The notes under the pieces were generated by a model. The model worked only from the letters and a program-made list of their open reading frames with translations, was not told the origin of the DNA and ran no database searches. The position numbers and the translations under genes are program-made. Shown piece after piece: positions 1-5,127 of a stretch of DNA of 5,999 nucleotides. The stretch spans positions 1 through 5,999 of the forward strand of contig JAITHR010000189.1 in the NCBI GenBank assembly GCA_031279895.1, given 5' to 3'. Each line of letters starts with the position of its first letter. Position 1 is the first letter of the stretch. This DNA comes from Spirochaetaceae bacterium (lineage in GTDB: Bacteria > Spirochaetota > Spirochaetia > Treponematales > Breznakiellaceae).

Positions 1-24
1 CGGGGGAACCGCGCCTTTCTTTTT

Positions 25-38
25 GCGCGGCGCCGCGC
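25..38. repeat. 14-bp perfect GC palindrome
   Basis: GCGCGGCGCCGCGC is a perfect palindrome. Its left half can also pair with CCGCGC at 9-14 across a pyrimidine loop (15-24), so two competing stems are possible. Two small hairpins follow: CCGTC-TCC-GACGG at 50-62 and GCTTC-CTGC-GAAGC at 71-84. None is followed by a T-run on the strand where it would have to act, so I do not call a terminator. They may be part of the same repeat cluster or the 3' end of whatever lies to the left. Confidence 0.5.
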
Positions 39-112
39 CCCGAACAACGCCGTCTCCGACGGTTCCATAAGCTTCCTGCGAAGCGCGGCAAACAACGACA
101 AGCCGCTTACCG

Positions 113-238
113 CGCACAACAACGCACGGCTTCCAAACCGCCCGCCGTTGCGCGAGAGCGTAGCCGCGCCTCAACAGCAACCAGCGAAGTAAACGGACAG
201 GGTGTTGCACTACTTGGAAACAACAGGCGGCCCTGCTG
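113..238. repeat. 126-bp direct repeat, copy 1
   Basis: This segment matches 384-509 at a constant offset of 271 bp with eight mismatches by eye. The block 134-208 is identical over 75 bp to 405-479. Mismatches fall at 128, 133, 209, 211, 212, 213, 215 and 233, so five of eight cluster in one short variable patch in the middle of the embedded 63-bp unit. The near-identity implies recent duplication or ongoing gene conversion. Confidence 0.9.
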
Positions 239-383
239 TGCCTCCGGCGCCGCCGGCGGACACGGTGTTGCACTACTCGGAAACAACAGGCGGCCCTGCT
301 GTGCCTCCGGCGCCGCCGGCGGACAGGGTGTTGCACCGCTTGGAAACAACAGGCGGCCATGTTTAAACAGCCGGAGGCTGCCA
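195..383. repeat. Three tandem 63-bp repeat units
   Basis: Units start with GGACA at 195, 258 and 321, a period of exactly 63 bp. Units 1 and 2 differ at only two positions (200/263 and 215/278). Each opens with GGACA[G/C]GGTGTTGC, passes through a short variable patch and reaches GGAAACAACAGGCGGCC. Units 1 and 2 end in an imperfect GC hairpin (CCTCCGGCG-C-CGCCGGCGG at 241-259 and 304-322). Unit 3 keeps the first 38 bp and then switches to the AACAGCC-GGA-GGCTG hairpin ending. A fourth, detached unit lies at 466-528 and also has the second ending. Units abut directly with no unique spacers, so this is not a CRISPR array. Confidence 0.9.
353..380. repeat. 28-bp repeat module with hairpin, copy 1
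   Basis: This is an exact 28-bp match to 525-552 (offset 172). It contains GCGGCCAT, the 8-bp palindrome GTTTAAAC (361-368) and the hairpin AACAGCC-GGA-GGCTG (366-380). The hairpin occurs a third time without GTTTAAAC at 511-525. Confidence 0.9.
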
Positions 384-509
384 CGCACAACAACGCACCG
401 CTTGCAAACCGCCCGCCGTTGCGCGAGAGCGTAGCCGCGCCTCAACAGCAACCAGCGAAGTAAACGGACAGGGTGTTGCGCCGTTCGGAAACAACAGGCG
501 GCCATGCTG
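384..509. repeat. 126-bp direct repeat, copy 2
   Basis: Second copy of 113-238 (see that entry). It starts directly after a hairpin module (366-380) and, like copy 1, runs into a 63-bp unit. Here the unit ends in the AACAGCC-type hairpin rather than the GC-rich hairpin seen after copy 1, which shows that modules have been shuffled rather than duplicated as one block. Confidence 0.9.
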
Positions 510-528
510 GAACAGCCGGAGGCTGCGG
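466..528. repeat. Fourth, detached 63-bp repeat unit
   Basis: It opens with GGACAGGGTGTTGC and reaches GGAAACAACAGGCGGCC like the three tandem units at 195-383, but with a different variable patch. It ends in the AACAGCCGGAGGCTG hairpin (511-525). It forms the right part of the second 126-bp repeat copy and abuts the 28-bp module that enters rpiB. Confidence 0.85.
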
Positions 529-552
529 CCATGTTTAAACAGCCGGAGGCTG
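525..552. repeat. 28-bp repeat module overlapping the rpiB 3' end, copy 2
   Basis: Exact copy of 353-380. Read on the minus strand it supplies codons 150-154 (Gln-Pro-Pro-Ala-Val) and the TAA stop (537-535) of the RpiB-like gene; the palindrome GTTTAAAC (533-540) carries the stop. The hairpin here extends to a perfect 7-bp stem, AACAGCC-GGA-GGCTGTT (538-554). There is no T-run after it in the direction of transcription, so it is at most a weak terminator or a 3'-end stabilising hairpin. Confidence 0.85.
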
Positions 553-999
553 TTCGAGGGCGATGATTTCGTTTATTTTGGGTGTGGAGGGGCCGTCCTT
601 GAATTCAAGGCGTATCCACTCGCTTACGATTTTCTTTGCAAGCTCCCGGCCTATCACCCGCTCCCCCATACAAAGCACGTTGGCATTATTGCTGAGAACG
701 GAACGCTCGGCGGAATAATTGTCGTGGCACACAGCGGCACGAATACCCCGGCATTTATTGGCCGAGATGCACATACCGATACCGGTTCCGCATACCAGTA
801 TGCCCCGCTTGGTAAAGCCGCTCGCGCTTAGAGCGTCGCAGACCCGCTTGGCTATCGTCGGATAATTCGTGGGATCATTCGGACTTTCGACCCCTATATC
901 CTCCACCGTAAACCCGCTGTCTTTGAGAAACGCGGTTAAAAACGCTTTCATGGAAACCGCGGCGTTATCCGCGCCGATTACAATAGTCATGGAAGTCAT
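535..999 (-). CDS. rpiB: RpiB/LacA-family sugar-phosphate isomerase, probably tetrose-phosphate (DerI/EryI-like)
   Basis: A 154-residue protein of the RpiB family, cytoplasmic aldose-ketose isomerases of about 150 residues. Seen: the N-terminal strand MTIVIGADNAA; the active-site loop VCGTGIGMCISANK with the presumed base Cys70 and Thr72; then IRAAVCHDNYSAERSVLSNNAN and the family's C-terminal MGERVIG helix region. The start at 999 is chosen for AAGGGG six bases upstream, although Met4 (990) would also fit. It lies 12 nt after the dhaL stop, so it is the third gene of the dhaKL unit. Odd points: the usual Asp-His is Asp11-Asn12, the His equivalent to E. coli His99 is Ser103, and the phosphate-site Arg pair near the end appears as Pro137 and Lys141. 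From memory, the CISANK and YSAER-LSNNA strings resemble the erythritol/threitol isomerases EryI and DerI more than housekeeping RpiB. Family certain; tetrose substrate is inference. Confidence 0.93.
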   Translation of the reverse strand: MTSMTIVIGADNAAVSMKAFLTAFLKDSGFTVEDIGVESPNDPTNYPTIAKRVCDALSASGFTKRGILVCGTGIGMCISANKCRGIRAAVCHDNYSAERSVLSNNANVLCMGERVIGRELAKKIVSEWIRLEFKDGPSTPKINEIIALEQPPAV

Positions 1000-1011
1000 G
1001 GATTTCCCCTT

Positions 1012-1662
1012 TCAGGCCGACTCGTGGGCCAAGCCGTCCGCCATGGCGGTCAAAATAATACAGCAGGACACCGCGCCCGCATCGAGTACGCCCCGTGAAC
1101 GCTCACCCAACCGGCTTGAGCGGCCAAATTTGGCTGCCATGTCTTTGGTGGCATCCCGCCCCGCGGCGGCGCCGGCTTTCATGGCCCCCAGCGCCTCGAC
1201 AAAGCCCGCGCCCTTCGCAAGCGCGCCGTTAAGCGCGTCTCTTGCAGGGGCAAGGGTATCGACAAGGGTTTTGTCCCCGACCTTCGCGTCAACAATGTCG
1301 CCAAGCTCGCGGATGCCCCGGTCAAGCATGGCCGCAAAACCCGCGCCGTCAATCTCGTCAAGCCCGTCGCCGGCCTCCGCCATGCCGGTAAACACCGCGC
1401 CGTAAATCGGACCCATCGAACCTCCTATCTCGTTAAAGAGCAGGGACCCTAACTCGTTAAGCCCGTCGGTAAAGGATATATCCCGCTCTTTTATCCGCTC
1501 CCCAAAGAGCGTGAAGCCCTTATTCATGTTCATGCCGTGATCGCCGTCTCCAATAAGACCGTCAACCTCGCTTAAATACCCCTTGTTTTCCTGAATGGCG
1601 CTCACCATTTGCAAGAGGACTTTCTTGCCGTCTCTGTTTTTCACGCTTTCTCTTTCCTCCAT
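1012..1662 (-). CDS. dhaL: Dihydroxyacetone kinase subunit L (nucleotide-binding)
   Basis: DhaL is the all-helical nucleotide-binding half of split Dha kinases; it transfers phosphate to the ketose held on DhaK. With the start at 1662 the protein has 216 residues, close to the usual ~210. Seen: the Mg-nucleotide motif VDGLIGDGDHG with Asp34, Asp39 and Asp41 matching the three Mg-binding Asp of E. coli DhaL; the GGSMGPIYG loop at about 80-88; GDKTLVDTL at about 129-137; GRSSRLGERS at about 180-189; and a following DAGA. An in-frame ATG at 1677 has no ribosome site. The ATG at 1662 has GGAG nine bases upstream, and a GTG at 1644 behind GGAGG is also possible. It follows dhaK closely. No DhaM phosphotransferase partner is in the window, so whether phosphate comes from ATP directly or from a PTS protein cannot be told. 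Confidence 0.93.
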   Translation of the reverse strand: MEERESVKNRDGKKVLLQMVSAIQENKGYLSEVDGLIGDGDHGMNMNKGFTLFGERIKERDISFTDGLNELGSLLFNEIGGSMGPIYGAVFTGMAEAGDGLDEIDGAGFAAMLDRGIRELGDIVDAKVGDKTLVDTLAPARDALNGALAKGAGFVEALGAMKAGAAAGRDATKDMAAKFGRSSRLGERSRGVLDAGAVSCCIILTAMADGLAHESA

Positions 1663-1695
1663 TTCTCTTTTCTCCATCGTATACGGTAGGCCGTA

Positions 1696-2691
1696 CTATG
1701 CCTGTTTCAAACCCATGCTGTAACAGGGCGCGTCCACCAGCGCGGCCAATTCATCATCGAGTTTCATCACCGTCAGCGTCGCGCCCATCATCTCAAGGGA
1801 CGTAAAGTAATTGCCCGCGTAGCCGCGGTGAACGGTAATGCCCTTCTCGGTTATGAGCCGGTGGATTTCATCGTAAAGCACGTACAGCTCCATAACCGGC
1901 GTGGCCCCAAGGCCGGAGACCAGCACCGCCACCCTGTCTCCCGCGGTAAAGGGATAATCCGGCAGCACCACATTAACCATGCGTTTGGCCATCTCGGACG
2001 CGCTCTCAAGGCCGCAGACCTCAATGCCCGGCTCCCCGTGGTGGCCTATGCCCACTTCCATGGTTCCGTCTTTTATCGCGAAATTCGGATGCCCCACCGC
2101 CGGCAGGGTGCAGGGAGTAAGCCCGATGCCCACACTGCGGGTATGGTCAATGGCTTTCTGCGCCGCCGCAACCACCTCGTCCAGCGACGCGCCCGCGGCG
2201 GCCTTGGCGCCGCCGGCCTTCCACATAAACACCTCGCCGGCCACGCCGCGCCGCCTGTCCGTCTGATCCTTCGGAGCCGATGCCGCGTCGTCGTTAGCCA
2301 CCACCGTTTTCACCTCAATGCCCTCTTTCTTGGCCATCTTGACCGCCATTTTCACGTTCATGTTGTCCCCGGAGTAGTTGCCGTACAAACAGGCAACCCC
2401 GCGCCCCTGATTGGCGGCTCTGAAGGCGTCAAGAAACGCCGCCGCAGTGGGGGAGGAGCAGATTTCTCCTATTGCCGCCGCGTCGCAGAGGTTTTTCCCG
2501 ATATAGCCGATGAACGCGGGCTTGTGTCCGCTCCCGCCGCCGGTTACCACGCCGACCTTGTCGACAGGCATATCGAGCCGTTTAATCACCCGCGGATTGC
2601 TCGTAGGCGCGACTATATCGCGGTGAACCTTGAGAAAGCCCTGTACCATCTCGTCAACGATATTGTCGGGATTGTTTAAAATACGCTGCAT
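1696..2691 (-). CDS. dhaK: Dihydroxyacetone kinase subunit K (ketose-binding), candidate erythrulose kinase subunit
   Basis: DhaK binds a short ketose covalently, as a hemiaminal on a His, and presents it to DhaL for phosphorylation. The 331-residue protein has the key residues at the same numbers as E. coli DhaK: GGGSGH with His56, NYSGD with Asp109, and GHHGEPG with the substrate-binding His218. Other family blocks are IGEICSSPT (74-82), RRGVAGEVF (147-155) and LGATPVMELY near the C-terminus. The start at 2691 is preferred: GAGGTG lies four bases upstream, while the alternative GTG at 2703 overlaps that site. It is the first gene of a unit with dhaL (33 nt to the chosen start) and rpiB. An extra His (217) precedes the catalytic one. 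Substrate is inferred from the neighbours: dihydroxyacetone remains possible, but a tetritol dehydrogenase and a tetrose-type isomerase next door favour erythrulose. Confidence 0.95.
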   Translation of the reverse strand: MQRILNNPDNIVDEMVQGFLKVHRDIVAPTSNPRVIKRLDMPVDKVGVVTGGGSGHKPAFIGYIGKNLCDAAAIGEICSSPTAAAFLDAFRAANQGRGVACLYGNYSGDNMNVKMAVKMAKKEGIEVKTVVANDDAASAPKDQTDRRRGVAGEVFMWKAGGAKAAAGASLDEVVAAAQKAIDHTRSVGIGLTPCTLPAVGHPNFAIKDGTMEVGIGHHGEPGIEVCGLESASEMAKRMVNVVLPDYPFTAGDRVAVLVSGLGATPVMELYVLYDEIHRLITEKGITVHRGYAGNYFTSLEMMGATLTVMKLDDELAALVDAPCYSMGLKQA

Positions 2692-2695
2692 AGAA

Positions 2696-2701
2696 CACCT
2701 C
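2696..2701 (-). promoter_or_regulatory. dhaK ribosome binding site (decides start)
   Basis: GAGGTG on the minus strand, followed by TTCT and the ATG at 2691. It falls inside the longer open frame that begins with GTG at 2703, which argues for the shorter DhaK. Confidence 0.75.
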
Positions 2702-2703
2702 AC

Positions 2704-2770
2704 TGTTTGTGTATGTTTTGTTTTCTTATGTACTTATTTTTATATACTATACCCCCCTTGTAAAGCCATA
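2704..2770 (-). promoter_or_regulatory. Candidate promoter region of dhaK-dhaL-rpiB
   Basis: This AT-rich stretch lies between the terminator of the upstream unit and dhaK. On the minus strand it holds a -35-like TTTACA (2764-2759) and several -10-like hexamers: TATAGT (2751-2746), TATAAA (2744-2739) and AAAAAT (2741-2736). Only the last has a 17-bp spacing from TTTACA, and the better hexamers are spaced too closely, so the exact promoter is not resolved. A repeat ATAAG-TAC-ATAAG and an A-rich leader lie just downstream. No operator I recognise is present. Confidence 0.45.
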
Positions 2771-2805
2771 GGCGCTGTTACAAAGAGGGGGCGCGGTGAT
2801 GAGAG

Positions 2806-2850
2806 AAAAACCCGTCTGAAACAACCGGAGATACCGACGGTTCAGACGGG
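2806..2850 (-). terminator. Rho-independent terminator after eltD
   Basis: CCCGTCTGAA (2811-2820) and TTCAGACGGG (2841-2850) form a perfect 10-bp stem around a 20-nt loop that can itself pair weakly (AACCG with CGGTT). Read on the minus strand the stem is followed at once by TTTTT (2810-2806). It lies 30 nt past the eltD stop. There is no T-run on the plus-strand side, so it acts in one direction. It separates the transporter-dehydrogenase unit from the kinase-isomerase unit. Confidence 0.88.
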
Positions 2851-2880
2851 ATTCCGCACGCGCTCAACGGGTAGGGACGG

Positions 2881-3957
2881 TTAAGGAATGATGGCGACCT
2901 TAAAATCGCCGTGTTTGCCGGTGGCGTAGTCAAAAGCTTTTTCCCATTCTTCCAGTTTGAACATATTTTGTATCATGCCTTGTGTTTTAAGGGTTCCCTT
3001 GGCAATGTTGTCGATGACAAAGGGGAAACAGTAGGGGCTCAGATGGGAACCGAGCACGTCGAGTTCTTTGCGGTCGCCGATAATTGACCAGTCAACGGTG
3101 GTGGGCGCGGCAAACACGCTGAACTCCACGAAGGTTCCGAGCTTTCTTATAATGCTTAGGCCCTGAATAACGCTTGAGGGATGGCCTGTGGCCTCGATGT
3201 AAACGTCGCATCCGTAGCCGTCGGTCATCTTCATAATTTCCGCGGCGACGTCTGTTTTCGCGGGATTAAAGGCGTGGGTAGCGCCGAACTCTTTCGCCTT
3301 TGCCAGCCGCTCGTCCGCCATATCAAGGGAAACGAGCGCTTTGGGGTTTTTGAGCGCCCCGTAGGTTATCATGCCAAGTCCGAGGGAGCCGGCGCCGGAT
3401 ATGACTACCGTATCGTCGCACTGTATATTTGCCCGATCGACCGCGTGTTTGGAGCAGGCATAGGGCTCGATGAGCAGGGCTTTTTCCAAGGATAAATCTT
3501 TGGGTACGCGGTGGAGAACCGCGTTTTTGGAATAGCGCACGTATTCGGCCATGCCGCCGTTGTTTTGCCCTTGGAAACCCAGAATGTTATGCGGCTGACA
3601 CATCCAGTATCTGCCGCTTTTACAGAACCGGCATTCCCCGCACGGTACAATCTGGTCAGCGGTAATCCGGTCTCCCAGGACGTATCCTTTGACGTTCTTG
3701 CCCGTTGCGACGACGGTTCCTAAAAACTCATGCCCCGGAATAAAGGGAGATTTCACCCATGCGGGCTGGATATCGTCACCCCAAAACATGGCCGCTCCAT
3801 GCTGGCATTTCAAGTCTCCGGCGCAGATACCGCACCCCTCGACTTTGATGATAATATCATCCTCCCCGCATTCGGGGGAGGGATACGCCGCTTCATACCG
3901 GTAATCGGTTTTGCTGTAGGCCACGAGCGCTTTCATAGTTTTTGGATAATTACTCAT
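2881..3957 (-). CDS. eltD: Zn-dependent medium-chain polyol dehydrogenase, erythritol/L-threitol dehydrogenase-like
   Basis: A 358-residue NAD-dependent MDR-superfamily alcohol dehydrogenase. Catalytic-zinc ligands are Cys45 (GICAGD), His76-Glu77 (PGHEF) and probably Glu164 (IEP). The structural-zinc lobe is C106-x2-C109-x2-C112-x7-C120. The Rossmann motif GAGSLG is at 188-193, with Asp212 at the end of the second strand, which favours NAD over NADP. Strings such as HGAAMFWGD, QPAWVKSPFIPGHEF, TVDWSII and KELDVLGSHLSPYC closely match my memory of Mycobacterium smegmatis EltD, which oxidises erythritol and L-threitol to erythrulose; this is recollection, not an alignment. The start has GAGGAGA eight bases upstream. 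It lies 33 nt after the ATPase gene with no terminator between, so it is co-transcribed with the transporter. Alternatives: another polyol dehydrogenase such as sorbitol or threonine dehydrogenase type. Enzyme class is sure; tetritol substrate likely. Confidence 0.92.
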   Translation of the reverse strand: MSNYPKTMKALVAYSKTDYRYEAAYPSPECGEDDIIIKVEGCGICAGDLKCQHGAAMFWGDDIQPAWVKSPFIPGHEFLGTVVATGKNVKGYVLGDRITADQIVPCGECRFCKSGRYWMCQPHNILGFQGQNNGGMAEYVRYSKNAVLHRVPKDLSLEKALLIEPYACSKHAVDRANIQCDDTVVISGAGSLGLGMITYGALKNPKALVSLDMADERLAKAKEFGATHAFNPAKTDVAAEIMKMTDGYGCDVYIEATGHPSSVIQGLSIIRKLGTFVEFSVFAAPTTVDWSIIGDRKELDVLGSHLSPYCFPFVIDNIAKGTLKTQGMIQNMFKLEEWEKAFDYATGKHGDFKVAIIP

Positions 3958-3990
3958 ACAATCAATCTCCTCTTCTCATTTTTTCTTTTT

Positions 3991-5115
3991 TTATTTTAGG
4001 ATGGTAAGACCCGTTTTCGGATCAAATAAATGCGTTTTTTCCGAGTTAAAATCAAGGTGGATAGTATCGCCTTTGGTATAGAACACGTCTTCGGTGGTGG
4101 TGATATTCAAGAGGTCTCCCCCGACTCGGACGCCGACCCGCCGCTCGTCGCCGAAGTTCTCATAGACCGCTACCTGCGCCGGCGTACTGGTGTGCTTATC
4201 GGTGATAAGCACATCCATGGGGCGCACCCCAAGGGTAACGGTCATAGCGTCTGAAACCAATTCGTTATAGCGTTCGGGAACCTGCACCTGCAAGTCGCTC
4301 CCCTTGAAGGTGAATAAAAAGCCGTTTTCGGTTTTGGCGATCACCGACGGGATAAGGTTCATAGGCGGCTCCCCGATAAACCCTGCCACAAACTCGTTGA
4401 CCGGCTTATCGTATACTTCCAGCGGGGAACCCATCTGCTGTAACTCCCCGTCCTTCATAATAATAATAACATCAGCCAGGGACATGGCCTCAATCTGATC
4501 ATGGGTAACGATGATGGTGGTACATTCGATTTCCCGGTGCATACGCTTGATTTCCTGGCGCAAGGTCTGGCGCATTTTGCCGTCCAGATGGCTTAAAGGC
4601 TCGTCCAAGAGCAAAAGACCGGGCTGCCGGACAATGGCTCTGGCGATATTAACCCGCTGTTTCTGCCCTCCCGAAAGCGCGCTGGGCTTCATGGGTAAAA
4701 GCTCGTCCACCTTCAGGAGCGGCGCAACCTTATCAATGGCTTTCTTGATTTCAGGGGGGGGCATATTTTTCGCCTTGAGGTTAAAAGCCAGATTGTCATA
4801 GATCGTGAGCGGGGGATAGAGGGCATAGTCTTCAAAGGCAAGGCCGATATTGCGGTCTTTGGGCAAAAGATCGTTGATACGCACCTCGTCGATAAACATA
4901 TCTCCCGCGGTTATTTTCTCCAAGCCGGCTATCATCCTGAGCGTGGTTGATTTGCCGCACCCCGAAGGCCCCAGGATACCGATAAACGAGCGATCTTTAC
5001 AGGTAAAAGACAGGTTGTTCACGGCAAACGCGTTCTCCGCTTTCTTTCTGCCGAAAAGTTTTTTCTCCGTGTTGTCATATCGTTTATAAACGTTTTTGAG
5101 GGTTATCTGAGCCAC
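3991..5115 (-). CDS. ABC sugar/polyol importer ATPase, MalK/UgpC type (second of a pair)
   Basis: A 374-residue ATP-binding subunit of a CUT1-type carbohydrate importer, acting on the cytoplasmic face with two permeases and a binding protein not in the window. Seen: Walker A GPSGCGKST (49-57), signature LSGGQ (147-151), Walker B LLLLDEP (Asp171, Glu172), D-loop SHLD, and H-loop His205. A C-terminal regulatory TOBE/MOP-like part includes GVRPMDV and ends DPKTGLTILK. Oddities: the Q-loop Gln is Glu95 (AFEDYALYPPLT), and a basic insertion of about a dozen residues (KKLFGRKKAEN) precedes Walker A, which in MalK lies near residue 36. The GTG start at 5115 is chosen because AAGGAGA lies five bases upstream and the N-terminus then begins MAQITLKNVYKRY as in the family; the frame is open further upstream to 5211 but only over the previous gene. 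Likely substrate: a tetritol, by context. Confidence 0.94.
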   Translation of the reverse strand: MAQITLKNVYKRYDNTEKKLFGRKKAENAFAVNNLSFTCKDRSFIGILGPSGCGKSTTLRMIAGLEKITAGDMFIDEVRINDLLPKDRNIGLAFEDYALYPPLTIYDNLAFNLKAKNMPPPEIKKAIDKVAPLLKVDELLPMKPSALSGGQKQRVNIARAIVRQPGLLLLDEPLSHLDGKMRQTLRQEIKRMHREIECTTIIVTHDQIEAMSLADVIIIMKDGELQQMGSPLEVYDKPVNEFVAGFIGEPPMNLIPSVIAKTENGFLFTFKGSDLQVQVPERYNELVSDAMTVTLGVRPMDVLITDKHTSTPAQVAVYENFGDERRVGVRVGGDLLNITTTEDVFYTKGDTIHLDFNSEKTHLFDPKTGLTILK

Positions 5116-5127
5116 CGCTATCTCCTT
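5113..5127 (-). promoter_or_regulatory. Overlapping ribosome site, stop and GTG start between the two ATPases
   Basis: On the minus strand AAGGAGA (5127-5121) supplies the last codons of the first ATPase, runs into its TAG stop (5120-5118) and then, two bases later, the GTG start of the second (5115-5113). Such packing suggests translational coupling and near-equal production of the two subunits. Confidence 0.75.

Larger units (their letters stand above)
1..534. repeat. Non-coding mosaic of nested repeats downstream of rpiB
   Basis: This 534-bp stretch holds no gene I can support. It is GC-rich and built from shared modules: a 126-bp segment present twice, 63-bp units in tandem, a 28-bp module present twice, several short hairpins, and a recurring AACAACG or AACAACAGG motif (43-49, 91-97, 118-124, 389-395 and in each 63-bp unit). 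The minus strand stays open from 532 to 107 only because the 63-bp unit is a multiple of three. The resulting peptide (21-residue repeats rich in Pro, Ala, Cys and Arg) has no Shine-Dalgarno and no recognisable domain. No integrase, transposase or cas gene is visible. The left edge is cut by the window, so the full extent of the cluster is unknown. Confidence 0.8.

Noticed and set aside
195..528. CRISPR array
   Set aside because: Units abut directly with no unique spacers of regular length, the units are too long, and no cas gene is seen.
113..528. Integron attC sites (recurring GTTG and CAAC motifs)
   Set aside because: The core RYYYAAC and GTTRRRY sites are not found in a proper arrangement, and there is no integrase or cassette-like gene.
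107..532. 141-residue minus-strand open frame with 21-residue repeats in the repeat cluster
   Set aside because: The frame is open because the DNA unit is 63 bp. It has no ribosome site, begins inside the 28-bp repeat module, and its Cys/Arg/Pro-rich composition has no recognisable domain. A repeat-derived peptide cannot be excluded without expression data.
538..554. Rho-independent terminator at the rpiB stop
   Set aside because: The 7-bp stem is good, but no T-run follows in the direction of transcription, and the same hairpin recurs as a repeat module at 366-380 and 511-525.
869..1405. 178-residue plus-strand open frame opposite rpiB and dhaL
   Set aside because: It spans two confident antisense genes and is low-complexity Ser/Ala/Pro, typical of a GC-rich shadow frame.
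1828..2679. 283-residue plus-strand open frame opposite dhaK
   Set aside because: It is a shadow of a clear DhaK gene. The His/Arg-rich translation has no domain, and no Shine-Dalgarno or promoter supports it.
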